Assembly: GCA_963783085.1 (NCBI GenBank)
Contig: CAWAMJ010000016.1
Location: 62,001-126,000 of the forward strand
Direction: 5' to 3'
Length of the DNA stretch: 64,000 bases
Source: CAVYUC01 sp963783085
GTDB lineage: Bacteria; Bacteroidota; Bacteroidia; Bacteroidales; Prolixibacteraceae
Shown here in pieces: positions 52,326 through 60,497 of the stretch (position 1 is the first letter of the stretch; each line of letters begins with the position of its first letter). The notes under the pieces were generated by a model. It had not been told where the DNA came from. It saw only the letters and a program-made list of their open reading frames with translations, and ran no database searches. Made by a program: the position numbers and the translations under genes.

Positions 52326-53978
52326 TTATTCTTTTTCCAGTTTCAGGGTCCTGGTGGGCTGGTCGCATACTTCAGTCGGTCCGAAATACTGAATCGGTCC
52401 CGGATATACGTAATTGGTACTGAACGCCCACTCACCGCGTTTCGATACAAAATACTTGTACGGCGAACCGTTCAAATCGACAAGTGCTTTCTGAATTACC
52501 GGTTTCATGTGGCCGTGACGTCTTTCCATGTTCATCATCATAGTAACCGGAACACCGCCGGCAATCCATTCTTCGGCAGGCTTCGTCAAATTCCTTACAG
52601 AGGACATATAACCGGTTTTTCCTTCTGAAATTAATACGGAAGCTGTATATCCCAGCGAATAACAGTAATCGGAATCGAAATTCGAAGGAGCTGCACAACG
52701 ACCTTCGTATCCGAAAAAGTGATACTGAGTTCCGAATTTGCCGACGAATTTGCCGGCAAGTTTCATTTTTGACAGCTTTGTTTTTACCATTTCGCCAAGC
52801 AGTTTTTCAGTTTCAATCAGCGATACCTGCACATTTCCGTGCGGATCGCGATCGAGTGTCAACTGAGTGGCAATCCCCGAAGGCAGTGAACTAAATACTT
52901 TTGCTGATTTTGCAGAAAGTTGCCCCGCCAGCCATTCGATCCGGTGCGCTTTTTTTAGCATTTTGAACTCCTTTTCAGTTTCTGTGCCTTCAACAAGCAG
53001 TTCATTCAATTCAGAAATCAGTTTTTTCATTTCAGGAACGAATTCAATCAATCCTTCCGGGATTAACGCTACACCGAAATTTTCGCCATTTTCAGCACGT
53101 TTGGCAATAATTCCGGCCATGTATTCCACTACCTCGGCAAGCGTTTGTTGTTTTTCTTCCACTTCTTCTGAAATCAGCGTAATGTTTGGTTGAGTCTGCA
53201 ATGCACATTCCAGTGCGATGTGCGAAGCTGAACGCCCCATTAATTTTACGAAGTGCCAGTATTTTTTTGCTGAATTGGCATCGCGCTGAATGTTGCCAAT
53301 TAATTCAGAGTAAACTTTGGTGGCGGTATCGAATCCGAACGATGTTTCAATCATTCCGTTTTTCAGGTCACCATCGATTGTTTTCGGACAGCCGATAACC
53401 TGTATTCCTGCATTTTTGGCTGCATAATACTCTGCCAGTACACAGGCGTTTGTGTTTGAATCGTCGCCGCCAATAATTACCAGTGCGCTCAGGTTTAAAT
53501 CTTTTGCAATTTCAAGTCCTTTGTCGAATTGCCACTCTTCTTCGAGTTTTGTACGTCCTGAACCAATAATATCAAAGCCGCCCGTGTTCCGGTATTCGTC
53601 GATAATTTCGGCGGTAATCTCCATGTATTTATGTTCAACCAATCCGCCCGGACCACCTAAAAATCCGTACAATTTACCCGCCGGATTGATTTTTTTGATG
53701 CCGTCAAAAATTCCTGAAATAACGTTATGGCCACCCGGCGCCTGTCCGCCGGAAAGGATTACGCCCACATTTACCGGCTCCCGGTCTTTTTGTTGTTCGC
53801 CTTTTTCAAAGGTAATCAACGGCATTCCGTAAGTGTTTGGAAATAATCCGGCGATTTCCTTCTGGTCGGCTATCGATTCTGTTTTTTCTCCTTCAACCAG
53901 TTTTACCGCACCTTTTAATGATTGGGGAAGTTTCGGCTGATACTTTGCACGTTCTTTTTGTAATGCACTGATATTCAT
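52326..53978 (-). CDS. pfp: Diphosphate--fructose-6-phosphate 1-phosphotransferase
   Basis: The 550-residue enzyme uses pyrophosphate instead of ATP for the phosphofructokinase step and works in both directions. It has VGVILSGGQAPGGHNVI, the GGDDSNTNA motif in which Asp replaces the Gly of ATP enzymes, PKTIDGDLKN with the catalytic Asp, MGRSASHIALECAL, and FGYEGRCAAPSNFDSDYCYSLGY. This is the long form typical of Bacteroidota. It is single, with its own promoter and terminator. Confidence 0.96.
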   Translation of the reverse strand: MNISALQKERAKYQPKLPQSLKGAVKLVEGEKTESIADQKEIAGLFPNTYGMPLITFEKGEQQKDREPVNVGVILSGGQAPGGHNVISGIFDGIKKINPAGKLYGFLGGPGGLVEHKYMEITAEIIDEYRNTGGFDIIGSGRTKLEEEWQFDKGLEIAKDLNLSALVIIGGDDSNTNACVLAEYYAAKNAGIQVIGCPKTIDGDLKNGMIETSFGFDTATKVYSELIGNIQRDANSAKKYWHFVKLMGRSASHIALECALQTQPNITLISEEVEEKQQTLAEVVEYMAGIIAKRAENGENFGVALIPEGLIEFVPEMKKLISELNELLVEGTETEKEFKMLKKAHRIEWLAGQLSAKSAKVFSSLPSGIATQLTLDRDPHGNVQVSLIETEKLLGEMVKTKLSKMKLAGKFVGKFGTQYHFFGYEGRCAAPSNFDSDYCYSLGYTASVLISEGKTGYMSSVRNLTKPAEEWIAGGVPVTMMMNMERRHGHMKPVIQKALVDLNGSPYKYFVSKRGEWAFSTNYVYPGPIQYFGPTEVCDQPTRTLKLEKE

Positions 53979-54019
53979 AATATTCTATGTATTTTCCTGT
54001 GATTTTCGTAAATCGAAAT

Positions 54020-54049
54020 CAAAAATAAGCGATTTTGTACTGAATCCAA
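54020..54049 (-). promoter_or_regulatory. Promoter of pfp
   Basis: On the minus strand, TTG (54047-54049), a 19-base spacer and TATTTTTG (54020-54027) match the Bacteroidota consensus, 42 bases before the pfp ATG. Confidence 0.8.
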
Positions 54050-54150
54050 TTTGAAGGTATTTTTATTTAATTGATTTAAAGTAAAGTTAAGGCGCAAAGC
54101 AGATACCGGCGTTGTTGCAACGCTGAACCATTTTCCTGTTTGTTACGCAA

Positions 54151-55413
54151 TCATTGATTTGCTGATAACGAAGATTTATTTTCGTAGACCAGTTTCCCTT
54201 TAACGTATGTTTTTTCAATGTTCACTTCGAAATTGTTGAGGTGAAACAGGATTATATCGGCCCGTTTTCCAGGTTCCAGGGTTCCGCGGTCGGTTAGCCC
54301 AAATAACCTGGCCTGGTTGGTGCTCGACATTTGAATGGCATCTGCCAGTGAACAACCTGTGACTTCAATAATATGCCCAACTCCTTTTGTAATAGGCGAC
54401 GCCGAACCATATAAAACATTTTGCGCCGGATATCGCAGCATTCCCTCTTTAGTCAGTTCGATGGTTTCACCGGTTTCGGTTTTATATTCGCCCGGCTCCA
54501 ATGCTGCATAACTGGTAACATCCGAAGTAATGATGGTTTTATCCGGGCCCTTCACATCATAAAAAACTTTTATTTCTTCCGGCAGTAAATGAAATCCATC
54601 GCAAATGATACTGGCAAACAATTCGTTATTTGCAAGTTGCGGCCAAAGCGGGTTTTGGTGGCGGTTAATCGTATTTGCACATCCGTTGCCAAGGTGGGTC
54701 GAAATTTTTGCGCCGTTGTAAACAGCCTGATCAACCTGCTCCCTGTTTGCGTTATGATGCCCGATTGCTACCAGAATTCCCTTTTCGGTACATTTTTTTA
54801 TGAAATCCTGCGCGCCTTCCAATTCCGGAGCGATAGTAACTTCCATAATTTTACCATCAGCTGCGTGGTACATTTCTAAAAATTCATCCCAATCGGGCAG
54901 TCTGACGAACTGCCTTGGATGCGCGCCGCGAAATCCATCTTCAGGATTAATATACGGTCCTTCCAAATGAAATCCGGGAATGGAGCCGAGCAGCCGTTCA
55001 TCGTCCATTGCTTTGGCCAGGATCGCGAAATTCTGCACCAGCACATCTTTACTGTTGGTTGTTAATGTGGGCATGTATGTTGTAACTCCTTTTTTCCAGA
55101 GTTCGCTTGTGGCTTTTAAAATTCCGTCCGTTGTTAAATCGCTGTGTCCCAACGCAAAAGATACTCCTGCAAAACCATTTACCTGATTATCGAAAAAACC
55201 GGGAGCAATGATTAAATCGTTGTTTTTATCCGAGAGGTGCTGAATACGTTCGACCGACCTGATTTTCCCGTCGCTGATCGTCACTTTTACGGGTTTATTA
55301 TCGATATAATGGAGTCCTTCGATAACCTGCTGCGCTTTTATATTATTCGTTACCAACAGAAAAAACAAAAAGAGGACGATAGGAGATATTTTAATTAACT
55401 GTCTGTTTTTCAT
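54151..55413 (-). CDS. Exported N-acetylglucosamine-6-phosphate deacetylase-like amidohydrolase
   Basis: The ATG at 55413 is chosen over an in-frame start nine codons upstream because a signal peptide follows (ILLFLFFLLV-like, ends NIKAQ). The 420-residue product has the NagA layout: LIIAPGFFDNQVNGFAGVSF, FHLEGPYINPEDGFRGAHP with the metal-binding Glu, IGHHNANREQVDQAVYNGA, HLGNGCANTINRHQNPL and the catalytic Asp in IITSDVTSYAALEPGEY. NagA normally works in the cytosol on phosphorylated sugars. The signal peptide implies an unphosphorylated N-acetyl sugar or similar substrate in the periplasm. It follows two Tat-type Gfo/Idh oxidoreductases on the same strand. Confidence 0.88.
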   Translation of the reverse strand: MKNRQLIKISPIVLFLFFLLVTNNIKAQQVIEGLHYIDNKPVKVTISDGKIRSVERIQHLSDKNNDLIIAPGFFDNQVNGFAGVSFALGHSDLTTDGILKATSELWKKGVTTYMPTLTTNSKDVLVQNFAILAKAMDDERLLGSIPGFHLEGPYINPEDGFRGAHPRQFVRLPDWDEFLEMYHAADGKIMEVTIAPELEGAQDFIKKCTEKGILVAIGHHNANREQVDQAVYNGAKISTHLGNGCANTINRHQNPLWPQLANNELFASIICDGFHLLPEEIKVFYDVKGPDKTIITSDVTSYAALEPGEYKTETGETIELTKEGMLRYPAQNVLYGSASPITKGVGHIIEVTGCSLADAIQMSSTNQARLFGLTDRGTLEPGKRADIILFHLNNFEVNIEKTYVKGKLVYENKSSLSANQ

Positions 55414-55498
55414 CACTTTATATTTTATGTTCTTATTCATTTTACATTTTTTGTGAAAACGCGGTGCATTGTGTCTCTACTCGTGGAGCATATAAATT

Positions 55499-56476
55499 TT
55501 ATTCCACATTCAGGTATTCCACGTCCACCCATTTTTCATTTTCCGCCGATTTTTCCAGCGCTTCGAGCACCGAAACACCATTTAAAATACTTTGGTGTGA
55601 GCGCGGCTCTTTTCCGGTGCGGAACATTTCTACCATGTCGGCGTCATTTTTTGGTGGGTTGGGTTCTTCCACCCGCGATTTCAGTTCCGTTAGTTTATCG
55701 TTTGTTTCCACAAAAGTCTCCCAGCCGTAAGCTTTTCTTTTAAAGATAAGGGTGGCAAACAAACCGTCAGCGAATTTTAAGCTGGCATTTCCGAAGCGGC
55801 CGTCGCGGGTAATTCTCACCCGTTCAACGTTTTCGCCAAACATGTACATTAGCGGCTGAACGATATGTACCCCATAAAAAAATATCCCGCCGTATTCTGA
55901 ATCGAGATCGGCAGGGCCGGTGCGAATAACCTGATTTATTGTACCCATCGATTTTATTTGATCAATCATATCGAATGTAGCCGCACTTTGTGCGATCGAA
56001 CTGTACGAAGTAACTGGTGTTCCTGCTTTTTTCGCCATATCGAGGAACTCTTTTCCTTCGGCGGCGCGGTAACAAAACGGTTTATCGATGAAAGTTGGGA
56101 TGCCGGCTTTTACAAATGGTGCAGCTGCTTCCAGGTGGTATTTCGGATGGCGGTGATCAACTATCAGCGCATCAATTTTCCCGATCATTTCCTTAGGGTC
56201 TTTAACCTGGTACGGGATGTTTCCCTTTTCCATGGCGTTTTTTGCAAATTTATCGGTTTCGCCCCAGACGTACTTCACTTCAACACCGGGAAACATTTTT
56301 TCAACGTTAAAAACCTTTCCGTAGCCGATGGTATGTGAATTTTCAGCACCGATAATTCCAATTGTAATTTGCTTTTCAGGAGGTGTAGCCATGTTTTTCG
56401 TTATGATTCCCGGCACAACGGCGGTGGCAACCGCCCCTGCTCCGGTCGTTTTGATAAAATTTCTTCTTGTTTGCAT
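55499..56476 (-). CDS. Tat-exported Gfo/Idh/MocA oxidoreductase (325 aa)
   Basis: The N-terminus MQTRRNFIKTTGAGAV is a twin-arginine signal, so the enzyme is probably exported folded with its NAD(P). The Rossmann part has ITIGIIGAENSHTIGYGKVF and the catalytic lysine motif in GIPTFIDKPFCY (EKP type, here DKP). The second half is the alpha/beta dimerisation domain. The family oxidises or reduces sugars at one carbon, often in glycoside cleavage by keto-intermediates. The gene is 13 bases after the next oxidoreductase gene and precedes the NagA-like gene. Confidence 0.9.
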   Translation of the reverse strand: MQTRRNFIKTTGAGAVATAVVPGIITKNMATPPEKQITIGIIGAENSHTIGYGKVFNVEKMFPGVEVKYVWGETDKFAKNAMEKGNIPYQVKDPKEMIGKIDALIVDHRHPKYHLEAAAPFVKAGIPTFIDKPFCYRAAEGKEFLDMAKKAGTPVTSYSSIAQSAATFDMIDQIKSMGTINQVIRTGPADLDSEYGGIFFYGVHIVQPLMYMFGENVERVRITRDGRFGNASLKFADGLFATLIFKRKAYGWETFVETNDKLTELKSRVEEPNPPKNDADMVEMFRTGKEPRSHQSILNGVSVLEALEKSAENEKWVDVEYLNVE

Positions 56477-56489
56477 AACCAGTAAACCT

Positions 56490-57839
56490 TTAAAGTTTCA
56501 TTTCCCAGCCTTTCTCATACGTCCGCGACCACAATTTTTGGGCATCTTTATCGCCTTTGATATGACCGTTTTCGGGATTTATTTCCAATGAATGGCCTAC
56601 CCGTTGCGCAATATTCCCAAGCTGTACCAGCAATGTACTTTTATGTCCTGAGGCAATATCGGCCCTGAGCGGTTCGCCTGACCGAATATTTGCAAACAGG
56701 TTTCGAATGTGCAAAGCATCGAGGTGGCTGGCAGGATTGGCAGCATCTCTCGGATCGACTTCCCGGGTGTCTTTTACCTCTTTTACCACGTTATTTTTCA
56801 GGTCGTATATTTTATAGCTGTTTCCACCTGAAATCACCAGGCTGCCTTCTTCGCCATAAAAAACCACGCCCACTGAACTTCCTTCCACATTCCTTCCGTT
56901 GCAGCTCCGGCCTTCCCAGGACATTGATACTTCGCCGGGAAAATCCAGCGTAATCACCTGCGTGTCTGGCGTTTGCCAATCGTCGTTGTATCGGTAGCGG
57001 CCGCCGTTCGAACTCACTTTTTCCGGATAATCCGCATCGAATCCCCAGCGGAGCAGATCGACCATGTGAGTTCCGTTATTTAGCGCTTCGCCGGTGCCCC
57101 ATTTCCAGAACCAGTGCCAGTTATAATGTACAATATTGTCTTTATAAGCTTCACGCGGCGCCGGTCCCTGCCAGAGATCCCAGTTCAGCCAACCCGGAAC
57201 AGGCACTACTTTTCCGTTTCCGATTGGGCCGCGGTTGTTGGAATACCAGCCCTTTCCAAAATAAGGACGGCCGATGATGCCGTTTTTTAATTCGCTGATT
57301 GCTTGCATCACATTGGGCCAGGAGCGTCGCTGGTTGCCCATCTGAACCGATTTGTTGTAACGTTTGGCAGCTTCCACCAGCATTTCGCCTTCGTTTGGAT
57401 TATGGCTGCAGGGTTTTTCAAGGTATACATTTTTGCCGGCCTGCATCGCCAAAAGCGCAGCCGGGGCATGCCAATGGTCGGGCGTGGCAATTACCATCAC
57501 ATCAATGTCTTTGCTTTCCAGTGATTTCCGGAAATCGCCAAATCCCTGCGGCTCAAGGTCCTGAACCTTTTTTACATTGGCAATGCATTTTTCGATGGCA
57601 CGCGAATCCACATCGCAAATATGCAGTACATCGCACTCCTCCTGAAATGCAAAATTTTGTGCCAGCGCATTTCCGCGTGAATTTACACCCATTACCGAGG
57701 CCCGGATTTTATCATTTGCTCCCACAATCCTCCGGTAACTTTCGGCACTGAAACCTGGTAAAATACCTCCGGCCATGAAAAGCGCCGAACCTGCTGCCGC
57801 TTTCTTAATGAATTCGCGGCGGGAATTATTGTTCTCCAT
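56490..57839 (-). CDS. Tat-exported Gfo/Idh/MocA oxidoreductase (449 aa)
   Basis: The N-terminus NNSRREFIKKAAAGSALFMAGG is a typical Tat signal. The Rossmann domain has IRASVMGVNSRGNALAQNF, VIATPDHWHAPAALLAMQAGKNVYLEKPCSHNPNEG with the catalytic Lys of EKP, and MGNQRRSWP. The C-terminal domain has GTGEALNNGTHMVDLLRWG with His. It is the longer type common in Bacteroidota polysaccharide loci. It is the first gene of the unit with the 325-residue oxidoreductase and the NagA-like enzyme, which suggests a shared periplasmic sugar pathway. Confidence 0.93.
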   Translation of the reverse strand: MENNNSRREFIKKAAAGSALFMAGGILPGFSAESYRRIVGANDKIRASVMGVNSRGNALAQNFAFQEECDVLHICDVDSRAIEKCIANVKKVQDLEPQGFGDFRKSLESKDIDVMVIATPDHWHAPAALLAMQAGKNVYLEKPCSHNPNEGEMLVEAAKRYNKSVQMGNQRRSWPNVMQAISELKNGIIGRPYFGKGWYSNNRGPIGNGKVVPVPGWLNWDLWQGPAPREAYKDNIVHYNWHWFWKWGTGEALNNGTHMVDLLRWGFDADYPEKVSSNGGRYRYNDDWQTPDTQVITLDFPGEVSMSWEGRSCNGRNVEGSSVGVVFYGEEGSLVISGGNSYKIYDLKNNVVKEVKDTREVDPRDAANPASHLDALHIRNLFANIRSGEPLRADIASGHKSTLLVQLGNIAQRVGHSLEINPENGHIKGDKDAQKLWSRTYEKGWEMKL

Positions 57840-57964
57840 TATTTTGTTGGTTTATATGAATATTTAAAAGGCATTAAATTACATCTAAATTTTCTAAATC
57901 TGAAATGCTGCTGACAAATCTGTTGGAGAACTATTTCAAATGACAGGGTATGCCGGTCTGCAGC

Positions 57965-57994
57965 TTGTAAAATTAGCCGAATATCCTATCTTTG
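57965..57994 (+). promoter_or_regulatory. Promoter of the antiporter gene
   Basis: TTG (57965-57967), a 19-base spacer and TATCTTTG (57987-57994) match the consensus. The -7 element covers the TTG at 57992, which rules that out as a start codon. Confidence 0.75.
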
Positions 57995-58018
57995 GAAAAA
58001 TGCACAAACCTGCCCGTT

Positions 58019-58972
58019 ATGCTGACTGAGTTTTTGTTTCTGGCAGCCGGACTGGCGCTGCTGATTAAAAGCGCCGACTGGTTGGTTGGCGGTGCTTCGG
58101 CACTGGCAAAAAAGTATCGTGTTTCGGACCTGGCTATTGGTTTGACGGTGGTGGCATTCGGAACATCGGCGCCCGAACTTGTAGTGAATATAATTGCCTC
58201 GTCAAAAAATTTAAACGACATTGTTTTCGGAAATGTAATTGGCAGCAACATCGCCAATCTTTTTCTGATACTCGGTATCACCGGGTTAATTTATCCGCTG
58301 GTGGTACAATCTTCCACCGTCTGGCGCGAAATTCCGCTTTCGTTTTTTGCAGTCGTGCTGCTTTATTTGCTTTCAAACAATTTTGCGGGAAATACGTCTC
58401 AGCTTTCGCGGGCCGATGGATTGATACTCCTGCTGATGTTTGGTTTGTTTATGTTTTACGTTTACCGTCAACTCAAAACCGACGCTACGCCAAATGAAAT
58501 TCCGGTTAAACAAATGTCGTTGTTAAAAACATGGATTTTTATTGGTTTGGGGCTTGCGGGGCTTGTCTGGGGTGGAAGACTGGTGGTCAACAATGCAGTA
58601 GTGATAGCAACAGATTTGGGTGTCAGTGAAAAAATAATCGGCTTCACCATTGTGGCAATCGGAACTTCGCTGCCCGAACTGGCAACTTCGGTTGTAGCTG
58701 CACTCCGAAAAAATACCAACATTGCAGTAGGTAACATTATTGGTTCAAATGTATTTAATATTTTCCTCATAATTGCTGTAAGCGCGCTGGTCAAACCAAT
58801 CAGTTTTAATACCGCTTTCAATACCGATTTGTATTTGCTCGGAAGCGGGACCATGCTCCTGTTCGCAGCCATGTTTACAGGAGGCCGCAAAAAACTTGAT
58901 CGGTGGGAAGCAGCGATTATGCTGGCAGTTTACATCACTTACATCCTTCTTTTGGTCTTAAAAGAGGTATGA
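58019..58972 (+). CDS. Calcium/sodium antiporter, CaCA family
   Basis: The ATG at 58019 is chosen because the earlier in-frame TTG lies inside the promoter. The 317-residue protein has about ten membrane helices in two inverted halves. Each half has an alpha repeat: GLTVVAFGTSAPELVVNI with GNVIGSNIANLFLILG, and GFTIVAIGTSLPELATSV with GNIIGSNVFNIFLIIA. The paired Glu residues in APE and LPE are the ion-binding sites. The family (YrbG-type) exchanges sodium for calcium. It is transcribed alone. Confidence 0.95.
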   Translation: MLTEFLFLAAGLALLIKSADWLVGGASALAKKYRVSDLAIGLTVVAFGTSAPELVVNIIASSKNLNDIVFGNVIGSNIANLFLILGITGLIYPLVVQSSTVWREIPLSFFAVVLLYLLSNNFAGNTSQLSRADGLILLLMFGLFMFYVYRQLKTDATPNEIPVKQMSLLKTWIFIGLGLAGLVWGGRLVVNNAVVIATDLGVSEKIIGFTIVAIGTSLPELATSVVAALRKNTNIAVGNIIGSNVFNIFLIIAVSALVKPISFNTAFNTDLYLLGSGTMLLFAAMFTGGRKKLDRWEAAIMLAVYITYILLLVLKEV

Positions 58973-59053
58973 TTACGAAAACACCTTCTGTAAACATCAT
59001 GCTTCTGTTTAAAGGAGTTTTGGACTGCGGAACTTCGCTTGAAAAATTAAAAC

Positions 59054-59070
59054 ATTGAAAAGTTTTCAAT
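59054..59070. promoter_or_regulatory. Perfect 17-base palindrome upstream of a small membrane-protein gene
   Basis: ATTGAAAA-G-TTTTCAAT is a perfect 8-bp inverted repeat around one base, 49 bases before the ATG at 59119. It has no T-tract and may be a regulator site or simply chance in A+T-rich DNA. Confidence 0.35.
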
Positions 59071-59118
59071 ATTCTTTGGTATCTTTCAACGGTCGTTGCG
59101 AATTTGAAAAAGCAAAAC

Positions 59119-59490
59119 ATGAACAAAAAAAAAGTAGTGTTTGGTTTGATCGGGCTGACTGCCACTGTTGCAGGATTTGTTGCCAAAGTTTTTTACCGCG
59201 ATTACATCTATACAAATGATATTCAGGATTTTGGGTTTGCAGGAGCGATGCCCAGCCTGTTTTATGTTATTGGTTTCTCGCAATTTTTACTGATAAAACC
59301 GCCGGTCCGCCCATGGTTGATCGTTTCGGTGGTCGCACTGGCTTCCTGCATGTTTGAGTTTATGCAGTACGCTTCGGCGGAAATCATGGATGTTGCAGAC
59401 GTTCTTGCTTCCGTTGCCGGAGGTTTTGTTTCTTTTGTAATATGGAAATACGTTGAAAAGAAAATGAATAAAATAGGCCGGTTACCTTAA
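59119..59490 (+). CDS. Small membrane protein of unknown function
   Basis: The ATG at 59119 is preferred over a TTG at 59104. The 123-residue product has about four hydrophobic segments: VVFGLIGLTATVAGFVAKVF, AMPSLFYVIGFSQFLLI, WLIVSVVALASCMFEFMQY and VLASVAGGFVSFVIW. The E-x-x-Q-Y then D(V)ADVLAS arrangement in the last part recalls VanZ-like proteins. No catalytic site is certain. It is alone between the antiporter and esterase genes. Confidence 0.7.
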   Translation: MNKKKVVFGLIGLTATVAGFVAKVFYRDYIYTNDIQDFGFAGAMPSLFYVIGFSQFLLIKPPVRPWLIVSVVALASCMFEFMQYASAEIMDVADVLASVAGGFVSFVIWKYVEKKMNKIGRLP

Positions 59491-59573
59491 CCGAAACTAT
59501 TTCCAACGCGGGGATAAAAAACCATAGAATTAAAATGTACAAAAATGAATGATAATGCTAAACAAAATAAACC

Positions 59574-60437
59574 ATGAAACAAATTGTTGTATTGCTGCTT
59601 TTTATGCTGGTTTCACCGGCAGTTTTCGCTCAAAGCGGAAAAGTATTCGATAACCTCTCGATGAAAAGTGAAATCCTGAACATGGACCGCAAGTTTGCGA
59701 TTTATCTTCCGCCGGGCTACGAAACTTCGGAACGGAGTTATCCGGTTTTATACTTGTTACACGGATCCGGCGACGATCAAACCGGATGGGTGCAGTTTGG
59801 CGAAATCCTCCACATCGCCGACAAAGCCATTCACGAAGGCCATGCCACACCCATGATTGTGGTTATGCCCGATGCAGATACCGGCCAGCGCGGTTATACA
59901 AATGCACCGGGCGGCAACTGGAATTATGAAGATTTTTTCTTTAAAGAACTGATGCCTTATGTGGAGAAAACCTACCGCATAAAGCCGGAAAAACGATACC
60001 GCGCAGTGGCTGGTCTTTCAATGGGCGGAGGCGGCTCTTTTTATTATGCTTTGCACCATCCGGAATTGTTCTCGTCAGCATGCCCGCTGAGCGCTTCCAC
60101 AGGGCCGTTAAACAAGGAAGAAGTGCAGCGGTACATGCAACGGCGCAGCATGTCAGACGCAACCGAAGAACAAATGAATAACTGGTACAGGAAATACAGC
60201 GTTTTGGAGATGGTAAAAAATATGCCGGAGGATGATTTAAAATCAGTCCGCTGGTTTATGGATATTGGCGACGACGATTTTTTATTCGAAGGAAACTCGC
60301 TGGTCCACATTGAGTTGAGGAAACGGAACATCCCGCACGAATACAGGGTTCGCGACGGCGCCCACAACTGGACTTACTGGCGCGATTCGTTGCCTGTGGT
60401 ACTGCATTTTGTTTCCGAGGCGTTTCATCAGTATTAA
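59574..60437 (+). CDS. Exported esterase, esterase D/feruloyl-esterase type
   Basis: The 287-residue protein has a signal peptide (ends AVFAQ) and an alpha/beta-hydrolase fold of the esterase D/XynZ group. It has FAIYLPPGYETSERSYPVLYLLHGSGDD, the nucleophile Ser in VAGLSMGGGGSFYYA, Asp in MDIGDDDFLFEGN and His in RVRDGAHNWTYW. These enzymes remove acetyl or feruloyl groups from xylan or act on short esters. The next gene, 60 bases downstream, encodes a large glycosidase, so the two probably act on the same polysaccharide. Confidence 0.92.
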   Translation: MKQIVVLLLFMLVSPAVFAQSGKVFDNLSMKSEILNMDRKFAIYLPPGYETSERSYPVLYLLHGSGDDQTGWVQFGEILHIADKAIHEGHATPMIVVMPDADTGQRGYTNAPGGNWNYEDFFFKELMPYVEKTYRIKPEKRYRAVAGLSMGGGGSFYYALHHPELFSSACPLSASTGPLNKEEVQRYMQRRSMSDATEEQMNNWYRKYSVLEMVKNMPEDDLKSVRWFMDIGDDDFLFEGNSLVHIELRKRNIPHEYRVRDGAHNWTYWRDSLPVVLHFVSEAFHQY

Positions 60438-60497
60438 TATTTACCTGCAGTTACATACCTGCGAAGACGGGAAATCTTTTCCAAAAAACCAGAGAAA

